64,000 nucleotides of DNA from the NCBI GenBank assembly GCA_964017145.1, contig OZ024846.1:2170001-2234000 (forward strand), in the 5' to 3' direction. Source of the stretch: Agrocybe praecox (Eukaryota > Basidiomycota > Agaricomycetes > Agaricales > Agrocybaceae). This document shows, one piece after another, positions 48,745 through 59,961 of the stretch. Position 1 is the first letter of the stretch; each line of letters opens with the position of its first letter. The translations under genes were made by a program, and so were the position numbers. The notes under the pieces were generated by a model. The model worked only from the letters and a program-made list of their open reading frames with translations, was not told where the DNA came from and made no database searches.

Positions 48745-48976
48745 GGCGGCAAGGCTGCGGCATCCATTAAATGTCTACTTAGTAATGAAATCTTGATGAA
48801 ATCATCCACAAATCGCTTTAGCTAGCGAGAACATGTCAATACAAAAAATGGATCCTTTACTTTGATATGGCGGCGGCATTCAGTAAATGCCTACTCGGTA
48901 ACGAAATCCTCCACAACTCGCTTTAGCTAGAGACAAAATGTTGTATAGTAAATACAAAAGGTGGATCCTTTACTAC
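48745..48976. repeat. Tandem duplication of about 110 bp upstream of MFS copy B
   Basis: Two adjacent units each run from a GGCGGCGGC(A/C)-rich start through ATTAAATG or AGTAAATG, CTACT(T/C), CACAA(A/C)TCGCTTTAGCTAG, and end near GGATCCTTTACT. The second unit (about 48871-48976) is the cleaner match to the single copies near 42800 and 62400 in the other blocks. The repeat lies in the upstream region between the divergent MFS B and S3 genes. Confidence 0.6.
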
Positions 48977-49206
48977 CCCGGTATGACATTGAATGTCCTT
49001 TACCCTCAGGCTTATACCTATTCAATCTGTCCCTTCGGCGCAGGTTCTTGAATTCAGTCCAATAATGTCTGCCTCTCTCACTGCTATTACGGTGCGACAT
49101 TATGGAAACACGCCATGGACCATGTGTTTATTGAAATTTTGTATACACCAGTCGGTTGGGATCACCCTTGTATAAAACGCTTCAATTTCTAGCTACTTAC
49201 ATTACA

Positions 49207-49972
49207 ATGTTATCGAAATTTTATGTAACCTACGGAGAACGTAACCCGTCAGAGAAGATTACGGTGAGCATCCTAGGACTGGTCAATATTGAAAACTTAG
49301 ATATGAAGTTCCCCGGTACCTTGTTGATTTTTCTTTGGTCTTAGATTCAAGGAAAGGCGCATAATGGCATGACCAAGATACTGAAACTACGCCCTGGACG
49401 AACCCGTAGAATATGGCTACTTCACCAGCATATTGAACGACTTTATTCCGGTGGTTTCAATATCAATTCAGTGTATTGTTTTACATCTCTAACCGTGGGA
49501 CGTATCAATAGTTGGTTAGACTGGTCAAGCTTTAAGCATCTGCATCAACTGGCATCACACGACCCAGAGTCAGTGTGGCGTTCAGCAGCGTCTAATTATA
49601 AGCGCCACTGCCAGTGCCAAGAAACACACGATGTCATTGCTCTTCGCTGTCGCAGGGGTCAACCAGGATACCAGTATATATATATATACCACACACTGAT
49701 CTTATTTCTTTCTACTCTTCCACGGTGGCCATCTTCACTTCAAAATGTTCCAGCGAGTAAAGTAAAGCGCGGGGACTCCGGCCCGTCCAATCTGCCACAT
49801 ATAGTCGGCATCGAGTCCAATGGGCGCCACCTGCAACATGAACGTCAAGAAAAATGTGGGAGAAGTGCTTGATTATTATGGCGGCGTGCTGGAGACTACA
49901 TTTACGGGACCGCTGGTGCCTTATGCAACGATTACGCCTTCAGAACCATCTGCGTATTCCCCGATGGAATAG
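49207..49972 (+). pseudogene. Secreted-protein-like locus S3 (structure unclear)
   Basis: This locus is divergent from MFS copy B. An ATG at 49207 opens MLSKFYVTYGERNPSEKIT with a GTGAGC splice donor after it, and an acceptor (GGTCTTAG) lies near 49345. The following frame (KILKLRPGRTRRIW) differs by one base from the inverted copy at 61960, which reads LKLPLDEYVEYGYFTSIMND. Further on, a frame reads ISATASAKKHTMSLLFAVAG, and close to the 3' end YYGGVLETTFTGPLVPYATI then TPSEPSAYSPM before TAG at 49970-49972. This resembles the TYTGSLVPFATVT end of S2. I infer a related secreted or anchored protein with unresolved exons and probable frameshifts. Confidence 0.4.
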
Positions 49973-50159
49973 CCTACACTCGTCGTGTCATTCATTGCTC
50001 TGGTCAATCCTCTTATTACAGTGGTGATGTGGAGATTCATTCAATGTATCTGTTATTACATGCTTTGCTTATGTTATGGCTCCACATTGTTATTCAATAT
50101 GTAAAAATAACCTAAGAGTCATAAATGCTTCGCAAGTAAGGCCCCTTTCCTTGGAAAAA

Positions 50160-52020
50160 TCATGGGAGCAATAGAGAGTATCGCATACCGACACAAGTCA
50201 GGCCCAGCAGGATGCAGTACACCAAATTACCGCCCACAAGATTTTTCTGCAAGGATATCGAGAACAAGGAGGTGGCGAATGTAGGCGCCGTGGTCCGCAT
50301 TGCCGAGCTGGTCATTTGGAGGACTCCATTAGCAGTAGCGAGAGGCCCTCCTTCAGGAACGCTGTTGACCAATATTAGCTGAATAGAAGCTGGGAATTAG
50401 ATGATTGTCAGATTGTCATTCTTTTAGTAACAAAAAAAGATAGATTGCGCACCATACGCCATGGATATTGTCATCTGGAAGCAAAGTTGGATCAACATGC
50501 ACACGATAGTAAGTGCATCGACCCCCTGTGCTCTCTGGGAGAAATATTTCATGAGTGGGTACATGCTAAAACAAACAAATAAACCACAGAATCCGATCAT
50601 ATATATTTTCCTGGGCCCGTGTTTCCTAATCAAACCGCCCAGGAAAATAGCATGAACGACGGCATTAAGCATCCCAAACGTGCCCTGTATTAAGCCAATC
50701 TGGAAAGGTCCCAACCCAAGGCCTCCATATTCCAACGGAGTAGAGTACATTAAAGGTAAAAGAGCAAAGTGCGCCATGTCGAGGAAGGTTAAAAAACCAT
50801 CATTTAGACATGTGAAAATAATGGGTCGGATGAGGATAGATCGAATGCCAGACTGCGCCTGGTTGGACGATGAATCTGTGGCTTGAGGAGAGGGATGTGC
50901 GTGTGTGCCATAATTATTGGCATCTCCGGAGTGGAGCAAATTGCTTTCCGCTGTAGCAAGCCTGTCTCGAGCGATGGCATCTCGTCTTCTTTGAGCGACA
51001 ATCGAGGGCAAGGTCTAAAACAGGCACAGAATAACTTGCATGAGCGTTATAGAACCAGGACCAAGGGAACCCTTACCTCCTCCAATGTAATGAAAGTAAC
51101 CAAGTATACAATTAGTGAAAATACCGCCGCGATCAAGCAGGGCAAAAAGTATGGATGACTTTGAAGGTATGGAATGCGGCCTAGTGAGTTTGGCCACTGA
51201 GTCTCTGGATTAGAAAAGAAACCGCCGAGGATCGGCCTATCGAAAAGAGGCGGTATAAAGAAACACATTGCGGCCATAAAAATAAAGCGTTCCCTACCCT
51301 ATCGTAACTCCCGAATTCCATATTAGTGGGGAAAAGGCAAAAGCATCGCCTCTGTTCGTCGCGTCTGTAAGCTTGATACACAACCTCAACTTTCGGACAA
51401 CAGTTTAATCCTTGAACAGAAAAAATACCTCGGCAATAACACTTCTAGCGACAGCTGGGCAAGATTAGTCTTCATGGTCTTCCTGGAATTAAAAAGCACC
51501 ACTTACTAAGGCTTCCGTTAAAAATACCCTGGAAACAACGAGACCAAACCAATGGCCAGAAGGTCGTTGAAGAACCGAAAACCAGCATTGCTATTGCTAG
51601 CCCGAGGGGTGCAGACAACAATATGGGTCTTCGACCATAACGGTCTGAGAGGCGGCCCCATTGAACCACAGATATAAACTCCATGAAGAAGAACGCTGAT
51701 TCCTATGTAGCATCCTAAATTGATACCATTGGTTTGCGACGAGTAAAGGCAAGTTGACGCACTATAATCCCAGCATAATACCCCGTCTTCGCCTCGTTTC
51801 CTTTTGTGATTCCTGTCTCTCGAATGAACTTATTGATAAATGGATAAATGACCGTCGCGGTCACCGGTTCTACTCCCTGAACCAAGAAAACGCTTATCAG
51901 GCGGGTAATTGGTAGAGGTGTTCGTTTGACATCGTGAATATCATTGACATCTTCATGGTTGTTTTCGTCGTCTATACTCGAGTTGGAACCAGAGGGAATG
52001 GGCTCTTCAATTTGGGACAT
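50160..52020 (-). CDS. MFS transporter copy C, DHA1-type (intact)
   Basis: This is a divergent paralogue of copies A and B. The ATG at 52020 begins MSQIEEPIPSGSNSS. Exon 1 ends GYYAGII; exon 2 holds ESAFFFMEFISVVQWGRLSD and RYGRRPILL (motif A), then VFGSSTTFWPLVW. Small exons TVARSVIAE and LTDATNRGDAFAFSPLIWNS follow, then PILGGFFSNPETQWPNSLGR, and the long exon TLPSIVAQRRRDAIARD through FALLPLMYSTPLEYGGLGLG, FLGGLIRKHGPRKIYMIGF and QMTISMAYG. The final exon ASIQLILVNSVPEGG ends MRYSLLLP. It is shorter at the C-terminus than copy B, which continues NSTTKGKKPSS. No disruption was seen. The substrate is unknown; the closest gene context is the short secreted-protein-like genes. Confidence 0.85.
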
Positions 52021-52783
52021 CGCTTCTCGTAATCTGATGAATATAGACCCTATCCAGAATGGGATTAGATTTCATCCTGATACTACGGAGACCAGGGGTA
52101 TTTAAGCAAAATGGTTGGACAGGAGGGATTAGCATGGGAAATTGGGAATAAAGAAGATACATAGTGGATCCGGTTTACCTATTCAACTCGTCACAGTCAC
52201 TATTTATAAACGAACTTGTTGAAACCATTCTACTACCATGAATCTCTTGCGTATCTCTCATTGTGTCACAGTTGATTCATTCCATAGCGATTATTACTTG
52301 ATAATCTTCATGCAGGCGGAAAAGTCCGCATCCCCAGTCTCAGGACTTTGAACATCGGCGAAATAGCATTTTACTGTGGCACATAACTCAGCCATGGAAG
52401 GTGGAATCTTTACTGTTTTGGCATAGTAGGATGTTCTCCACTTACAGGATGATATGTATCTATTGAATCTATCCGATTCCTATACATACATAAGCAGTGT
52501 TTCCACTCGGGGTATAGAAGTGCGCATCATCTGAAGCGAAGGGAATCTATGGAAGATTGGGGTAACTTCGCTTATCTAGTCATTACTTTCCTTGACTTAT
52601 CTCTGCAGAATAATCAAACCGACGCAACACACCAAAGAAAAATGATGTATACCACCAACGTACAATAGAAGGGAAGGTCGACGATATCGCCCATAATGAG
52701 ATATGGTATATTCGTTACGTACAGCTTTACGCACATAGTGTAGAATCAAAGGAAATGGATTGTAACAGATAACAACATTCAAG
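52021..52783. other. Upstream flank of MFS C and end of block 2
   Basis: The stretch at about 52030-52180 matches 43245-43415 of block 1 (TTTCATCCTGATACTACGGA, then TTAAGCAAAATGGTT), fixing the right side of the duplicated block. GTTGAAACCATTCTACTACC at about 52220 also recurs at the start of block 2 (44885). The remainder, to the stop of the next gene, shows nothing recognisable. Confidence 0.5.
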
Positions 52784-54008
52784 CTAGGAGCCTGCGACCA
52801 ATTTCTTGCTTGACTTCGTGGCGATAGATTCAGTGGACCCCTTCAAGGCGCTTAACGCTCGCGACCGTGCATTCTTTGCGCGGTCTGAAGTTGATCTGAC
52901 AATGTTCTTCACCGATTCTTGTTCCTTTGCCGATTTAGCAGCGTCCTGGGGTGGGGCAGCTGACTCTGACTCTGCAGTAGATTCAGCCTTTTGGTTCTTT
53001 GATTTCTTTTTGGGCGGAGAAGATTCGACGGCGTTCGATGAGGACGTGGTTTGCTTTGATGGAGAAGGTTTTGTCTGCTCAGTAGAGGAAAGTCTCCTCT
53101 TCTTTTTCAGAGGCGCGGGTGAAGGCTCTGTAACTTGAACAGTTTCGGTCTTCTTTCCAGCTTTCTTAGAGGCAGGAGATTCCTTGGGTGCGTCTGTTGA
53201 GGACTCTTGTCCTGCCAATGCTGTTGCTGCACGTTTCTTTGCCTGTCTCGCCTTGAACTTCTCGCGCTTAAGTTTTCTCTTGGCTTGTTGAGTTTTCTGT
53301 TGATAGACACAGTTATTTGTTAAATAAAATCAAACGTTCGCACAATAAATAGACGCGTACCTTTTTCTCCGCTCGTTTTGAAGATGCAGAAGCGTCCACA
53401 GTAGCAGTTACTGGGGTTAGCGAGAGCTTGGGTTTCTCTTCAGAGTGCCGCCTCAAAACTTCCCAAGCGCTCTCATTTGGATCTGCGTCTTCAGAAAGGT
53501 TCTTTAACTGATTATGCCGCCGTAAATGAGCCTGGTAATCATATTGACGGATTAGCAAACTTCGAGAACCGTGGTGCACGAATGGAAGCGTACATGCATT
53601 GGAAGTTCGATGCAGCTGCACCATTTTTGCGCCCTTCAGCAGTTTTCCGGGACATACAATGCAGGCCTTCACTTCAGGAAGAACAGACACAACATAGACA
53701 GGGTCAATAACCGCTTGGCTGACAGAGACGTTTGGGTCCTCGTCCTCGTCATCTTCGTCCTCTTCTTCGTCTTCTTCGTCCTCCTCCACAGCATTATCTT
53801 CATCCTCTAGACCCATTTCTTCGTCTTGCTCCACTTCGTCTCCAGATTCGGCATCTTCGTTTTCTGATGAGTCTCCAGAATCAGATTCGGACGCGGACTC
53901 TTCAGAATCAGTGTCCTGAATGCCCAAAATTTCTTTCATGTCTTCATCGAGTCCGAGTTCTTCTTCTTTCTGCTTCTTAACACGACGCTTTTCCACACGC
54001 TTAAACAT
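52784..54008 (-). CDS. Acidic/basic nucleolar-like protein (ribosome-biogenesis type)
   Basis: Two exons (54008-53361 and 53296-52784), about 386 residues. The N-terminus MFKRVEKRRVKKQKEEELGL is followed by a long Asp/Glu/Ser tract, then VKACIVCPGKLLKGAKMVQL with HRTSNA, a CX2C...H zinc-finger-like element, and HLRRHNQLKNL with ESAWEVLRRHSEEKP. The C-terminal half is Lys/Ser/Pro/Ala-rich with repeated basic clusters (KKKRRL, PPKKKSKNQK) typical of nucleolar proteins. I cannot name the family. Between SNA and HLRRH lie 22 extra residues encoded by a stretch that looks like an intron (GTACGC...GCTAATC...CCAG) but is 62 nt long and does not splice in frame. It lies just beyond the duplicated block and is not itself duplicated. 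Confidence 0.65.
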
Positions 54009-54201
54009 GGCCGCCTAGAGTTTTTTAAGGCTGAAGCAAAATCCAGATGAGGTTCAAAGCAAGTTGCAGCACTCTAGAAGTTCGGTGCCGAGTATGTTAA
54101 TAAATTTTGAAATCTATTTCGGACCAGTTTCCGTGGGAAACTTAAAAAATAAACGCAGCCCCAACGCAGGGAGCTTTGGAACTTGTTTGGAACATAACTT
54201 G

Positions 54202-55632
54202 TTATTTAACTTGGTATGTTTTGAAGAAATACGTCAAGGACCATACAGCTAAGAGCATCATTCCTATACTCAATACTCCGAGAGAGCCGAGAACAACTGT
54301 CAATACGATGAACGCAGTTAGGGACTGTCCTTCTTCGACAAATATTTTAGGATCGTATGTTCGAACACAGACGCCCAAAAGAGTAAATCCGATGCTCCCA
54401 AGCAACAGAATGCCGACAGCATGGATTACGAAGGTGAATGAAATGAGAAATTGAAGTAGTTTGTTCTTTCCTAAACGACGAGGTAAGTGTCCAAACAGAC
54501 ATGAGCGAGCACCTTAACACGCACCTGTGATTAATCGTCGAAAAGCCACCAACGAACGAAGAGCGAAACTAAGGTAAGAAAAGATTGACATACACGCATG
54601 ATGCATAATTCCACGCCGACCACGTATTCTCATGATGTCGTCATCGCCCCACATCAGTGCAGTCATCATAAAAAATGCACCACAGCAGTAGAGTATCACT
54701 ATGAGGAACATAATCCATAAACCGATATCAGTTATTCTGTCATGTAAGGTGGCGAAGAGAGATGGTGTTGACGACGAGTAATACCGTGGCGCATCGTCGT
54801 TCACTATCTTCAACAATCCGTAGATGCAGACCCAGACAAATACAGCAAGGAATAGAGTGCAAACTGTATAGATAAGACCCTTGCTCGCTGAGGAAGAAGC
54901 GATATATAATTAGGGTAAATAACCCTTAGGATATGACCTGAGCACTCACTCGGATGGAGGTACTCTGAGCGGTCAGTAACAAAAAACCAGGGATAAAGGT
55001 TCGCTGAATTGTTTTCGTAGAGACCCAAGCAATAGAAACTGTTAATTGAGTTAGTTTTGACCTCATGAACCTTTCACACAGCTGCGATTGATCACTTACA
55101 TGGAAGAGATTAAAGTCCCAAGAAACCAGTCGATCCAATTGGCAGAGTTCGAACGGCCGAAGTAAGAGAGCGTGGCTTTTGACATTCCAAAGAAGATGAC
55201 GCTGAAGCTGACCATGATGCGATATAATGTTATGGGCGGAACTTTCTCGTATTCCAAAGAATCTCTCTCCCTGGATGTATAGAAAGGACGGCGAACTCCA
55301 AATCGATAACAAAAGTCCCAAACATAATTCATGCAATCCAATTCAAATATCCAAGCAAAATATGGAGGGGTTGCTTCACCGGAGTCATACTTGCTGGTGA
55401 CAAAGAAACTAAATTATTCAGGTTCAATTTTGGATAAACAGCCCAGAGCCTATCGCATAACGCACGCTATGAACAACACAACTCCCGAGATCCATTCCAA
55501 TGTCGTCGGAAGGACTGAGCTTCCCTGTTGGGTTGCCACAGCTTTGGCTGTTCCAAGGCTTAATGTCGTCGATAATACGAAAAACCGATACGGCGTCCAT
55601 CGCGGATGCCATCCATCACCAGGAAACGCCAT
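54202..55632 (-). CDS. Uncharacterised polytopic membrane protein
   Basis: Five or six exons from the ATG at 55632. Exon 1 encodes MAFPGDGWHPRWTPYRFFVL and a hydrophobic TTLEWISGVVLFIA. Exon 2 encodes FFVTSKYDSGEATPPYFAWI, then ELDCMNYVWDFCYRFGVRRP and TLYRIMVSFSVIFFGMSKAT. Exon 3 is YCLGLYENNSANLYPWFF. Exon 4 begins SKGLIYTVCTLFLAVFVWVC and includes IGLWIMFLIVILYCCGAFFM. The last exon has two hydrophobic segments (HAVGILLLGSIGFTLLGVCV and AFIVLTVVLGSLGVLSIGMM) and ends FFKTYQVK at 54202. Six or so membrane spans are likely. The splice joins at ATTTCTATTGC (about 55040) and TCAG/CG (about 54893) keep frame. I know of no functional assignment. It is not an MFS protein by motif and lies between block 2 and the MFS relic D. 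Confidence 0.7.
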
Positions 55633-56429
55633 TATGTTACCGAGGAAAGCTGCTATACGTGCAAGGCTGGAGTTTTCATGAGGTGGTCGTTGAGAAATGG
55701 AAGCAAGAAGTGATAAAAAGACGAGGCGGTTGTCGACCTCAGGTACGTTTTGAATGACATTGCACTGCGCTGTCGTTGCCTATTTATAAACTAGGAAAGG
55801 TTAATGAGCCTCGGAAAGTAGAACTAATACCCAGGCTCAATTTGTTGTGCATGATGCATGAAGTCGTATAGGTATCACGGTAGTTAAAAGTATCCCGACA
55901 AGTACTGCATCTCTCGTCGTGTAGTGTTCTGGTTCACAATAAGTTCGTTCACCACATTCTGAGAAGAAGGAAAAGGTAAAATTTGAAGGATCTTCTCTGG
56001 GAGAAATTGTCGCCTTTTCTTATCCAATACGAAGCGGTCAGTATTGGCCTTCGTTACGAGTTTTAGCAAGGCATCAGTCTCAAGTTGGTCTTAACTGTCG
56101 AAAAGAAAGGGGAATATTGTGCCTACCGGGCGTGAGAATATTATTTAGGTAATCTCGGGGCTTGACCAAACTGAACGCGCACATTCGGCACACGACGAGG
56201 CTATTCCTTCAGATTCCTTCCTCAAGATATCCGACATCGCTAGCGTCCATTTTCATATTCCATGATATATTGCGTCTTCTCTCTTGTATCCATGATACAT
56301 ATCCCATATAAAATGTTGTACATATAGGTGTCGATTTGGGTCGATTAATGCTCAGCACTCGATTTGCATCCGAAGTTGGTCCGAAGCTGAAAACCTTTGC
56401 CGTTAGCTATCGATTTAAATTCGAGACTC
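55633..56429. other. Intergenic region, nothing recognised
   Basis: This contains the upstream region of the membrane protein gene. A 61-codon minus-strand frame (55884-56069) has no recognised motif. No match to the MFS upstream flanks was noticed before about 56430. Confidence 0.4.
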
Positions 56430-57640
56430 TTCCGATGAGGTCTGCTTCTGTTTCCTATAAGGTCGACATCCACAAAAAATCACTAAAAATATCTCGTTCA
56501 ACTGAGACTCGTACTTCCTACTGCCCTGCGTTGTCGCATCCCGAGAGCAACGATGTCTGCGAGAACCTTAACGATTGTGACAAGGATAGACGAAGACCAC
56601 TGTCAATGACCCAGCTAATAAGTGCCCTCCTTGTCCAGGGAGCAGAGCCGGTCACTGCGACAGTCATATACATATACTCATTTATCAATCAGTTTATTCG
56701 AGACACGGGAATTACGAGAGGGTACGAAGCGAAAACGGGATGTGTTATAGTAGGTTGCTCAACTTAGCGTCTACTGGGACGCAAGCATGCTGATTTATAT
56801 CACTAGTAATCTGCTTTCTGATTGCTTCGCAGAGTGTCTGTCTGTCGTTCAATGGGCTACCCCTCAGACCGCTACGACAGAGGGCCCGTACTCCTCTCTG
56901 CTCCGCTCAGACTGGCAATTGCAATGCTGGTATTTAGATCTTCAACGACTTTCTGGTCTTTATTTTGGTCTCGTTGTTCGCAGGGCTTCTTTAACGTGTG
57001 CATTGGTGCGTTCTCCTTTCCTTCGTTTAAAAAATCTCCTAGTTGACCGATTCGTGTATGCAGGTGTTGCGAAAGGTGCAATTGCTGAGGTAGGCTATGC
57101 TTATGCCTTTTCTCCGTTTCTTGCATAGGCCTATTCTTGGTGGTGTTCTGTCAAATCCAGAAACACAATGGCCCGAATCCCTGTGTCGTATTCCGTACCT
57201 TCGCAGTCATCCGTACTTCCTTCCATGCTTTATTGCAGCGATATTTTTATTCGCCGATTGAAGACTTCGCCTTCTATCATCGCACAAAAGAAGTTAGATG
57301 ATATTGCACGAGAGGGATACCCAAACTCAGAGTCCAGCCTGATCACCACAGGGGAAGACATTGGTTATAACACCTATTACCACCCATTTTGCCAATCTGA
57401 AAACTCGTCACAGGAGACACTAGTGTACGAAGTCAATTCTGGTATCAAATCTATTCTCATTCAACCAATCCTCAGGCCTCAGGCCTCATTACATATCTGA
57501 GCTACCTCTTCCTTACGTTCCTTAAAATGTCGTATCTGGCCCTGATGTACTCCACTCCTTTGGAATTCGGTGGGCTTGGTCAAATCGGTTTCATCCTGGC
57601 GGCTTGAGGGCTAACCAACGCTCTTATCCAGGCTATTTTC
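56430..57640 (+). pseudogene. MFS relic D (frameshifted)
   Basis: This is on the plus strand, unlike copies A to C. It is readable in pieces: MTQLISALLVQGAEPVTATV with extra residues (IYIYSFINQF in place of IYPFINQF), then FIRDTGITRGYEAKTG. A short deletion replaces the YYAGII end and its donor. Exon 2 is recognisable by SVQWATP/GYPSDRYDRGPVLLSAP in different frames, then RSSTTFW. Further on come SNPETQWPESL-type sequence, SPSIIAQKKLDDIAREGYPN, and ILIQPIL, ending near a MYSTPLEFGGLGQIGFILAA-like stretch. There are multiple frameshifts and one exon group (LTDSTN...) is missing. It is more decayed than any other copy, so older. Confidence 0.75.
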
Positions 57641-57993
57641 CTCGGTGACACTCGTTTATATCCGAGATTCTTCAGTCATTGATGGAAGCAGGAGCGAAGA
57701 ACAGTCACGTTGTATGTGTCTTGACAGTGGCGCATAATTAGACGACGTTGAACGCCACACTGAGTGGCTATCCGATGACGACAGATACTAGTACTCGCGT
57801 CCGAAAATCAGGAATAAAGTCGGTTTTCCCCCATATCCCGACATAATCGACCTTCATCAATACTTTCGCAGACGCTGCCAGTCCGTCAAAGCTTTGTGTA
57901 TTACAGCGGGAGGGGTTGGTGACACACAGTTTTCGGTAGCAGCTTTTGTTTAACTAAATACTACCACAGAGATGGCAGATAATAAAAGGTTTC

Positions 57994-59139
57994 TCAACCA
58001 TACATCGCAAATCGGTCACTCAAACATCGGATATCTGCCTCGCCTAACTTCCTGCCGGTTGAAAGCACCTTGTGGTTGAGAAGCTTTACAAGCCATTCCT
58101 CTCTTTTCTTTGGATTCCATTTTGCAACAGCACGTATGTGATCCTCAGACTCGCATCCATACTGAAGCAACACATGCAGGAGAAAAGCCATCGAAGGTTT
58201 GCACTTGGAGAGAAACTCGAAAACGAATGCGATTCCGTTTCCGTGAATGTTTTGTTCTTGTTCTTCCATTTTCACCTTCGGCCCTACCCTGGGCGGACTC
58301 ACAGTAATATTGGTCTGCGAGTTTAAAATTCGGGCCATAGGCGTCTGAGGTAAGTACGAAAACTCTAAGATGGCTTGAAAGGCACTTGCCTTCCTTTCGG
58401 TCTCCAAACTTGAACCTACGTTTAGGCGTTTACTTTTCCTGGTGCTTCTTAGTGGCATAGGTCCAGATTTTGGCTCAGAGTCCGAGTCATCAATTGTCTG
58501 CGGGGTACGTGACGAAATTTAGTACGTCTCACGACGATGAAGCGATGAAGTTACCTACCAGGTCAATAATGCTTGAATCCTCGGTGACGCTCTGGTAACG
58601 AGCGACCTTCATTGCAGTCATATTTCTCTCTTTAAGGGACATATTGGTTCGTCGTTTGGTATGGATCCTGGTTATAGTTCTCATTGCGCAGCGCATTTTC
58701 ATATTCTTGTTTTCCTCGTTGAAGGTATCTGGATATGATGTTTTCAGCTATACGGGGATGTTTATAAGCACCATCCGGTAAGCAAATTATATATATTTCA
58801 TAGAACTTACCTCTTCCTCTATCTTACGCATTTGTTTTGCCTGTTGTGTGGTCGTCTTTTTAATGTCTAGATGCTTGGTCGCTTGTCTAGTGAGCCGCGA
58901 CTGAAAAATAAATATGATTGTACTGTAAATTACAGAAGATCCCGGCTGCTATGATATTCGAACGTACCTTCCATTCTTTCGCAGCTTCGGAGTCGGGTTC
59001 AATGTTTACCGTACGGAGGAATTGAGGGAACTGTTGAAAAGAGAAATTTTCAAAAATGTATAACAATCCAGACTCCTTGAATTGCACTAACCAGTGGCTT
59101 CTGGTAATCAATAAAGTATGCGTCAGTAGGAGAGTCCAT
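57994..59139 (-). CDS. Orphan gene, tandem copy 1
   Basis: Not recognised. Exons from the ATG at 59139: MDSPTDAYFIDYQKPL; FPQFLRTVNIEPDSEAAKEW; SRLTRQATKHLDIKKTTTQQ then AKQMRKIEEE; LKTSYPDTFNEENKNMKMRC to DSSIIDL; and TIDDSDSEPKSGPMPLRSTR onward. The last part holds a conserved helical module, FVFEFLSKCKPSMAFLLHVL, then LQYGCESEDHIRAVAKWNPK and KREEWLVKLLNHKVL. The final exon reads through a possible intron (GTACTTACC to CCCAG) without a stop, so that intron is optional in this copy. Soluble, no signal peptide. Such short, helical, lineage-restricted proteins are common in Agaricomycetes; I infer that status rather than know it. It lies between MFS relic D and its own duplicate. Confidence 0.55.
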
Positions 59140-59961
59140 GATTTGAAGAAATATTTTGTCGCCAAGCTGCAAAAAGAGATGAGCGGATGGGAATGCAATT
59201 TGATTGTGTAGTGCATGAAATGAAGTCCGTCAATTTATTGCTTCAAAACTAGCCGATTAGAGAGCTCACTTGACTTGGCTTTCAACCCACCCACTCCCCA
59301 AAAAGATGTGTGTTTAATGTTTAACGTTAGAGTCACACACCTTGCTCAACATTAATTACGTCTCGGATACGAATAAAATGTATTAAAGAGGCTCTGTTCG
59401 AGCCTACAATCAGCCAAAGTAGCACCTCAAAGGTAAGTATCTAATATGACCATGTCCATATGCTTCACCGCTCTACCAACTAACACCTCCAACTTCGCAA
59501 TGTTTACGTGCAACCGATTCGTGAGTCATCGTGACGACAGATACCAGTACTCGCGTCCGAAAATCAGGAATAAAGTTGGTGTTCTGGAAAACCGCCGTCT
59601 TTCGACAGGCGGAAAACACTCATATGGGAAAGAACCGGAGAGAACAGGATCAAGACGTGTCGTGTTGAGTACAGGAAGAAAGTCAGTAAAGCTGAGCCTA
59701 AGCTAAAGAGAGAAGAAAGAGGGGAAGCGCATGTATATGTGTGTCGTCAACATGCGCAAACAGGGCTGTGAGGCGCGGCAATGACAACGTTACTTGGACC
59801 CTTATAGCGCGACATAATCGACCTTCATCAATACTTTCGCAGACGCTAAAGCCTGTATATTACAGCGGGCGGGTTGGTGGGACACACAGTCTTCGGTATT
59901 TCGCTCGCAACTTTTGTTTAACTAAATACTACCACAGAGAGATGGCAGGTAAAAAGGGTTC

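Noticed and set aside
59440..59500. tRNA-like A-box (minus strand GTTAGTTGGTAGAGCGG), also at 61385-61440
   Set aside because: The D-stem does not pair well, there is no canonical T-loop (GGTTCGAATCC type) downstream, and no anticodon stem forms. At best it is a tRNA-derived repeat.
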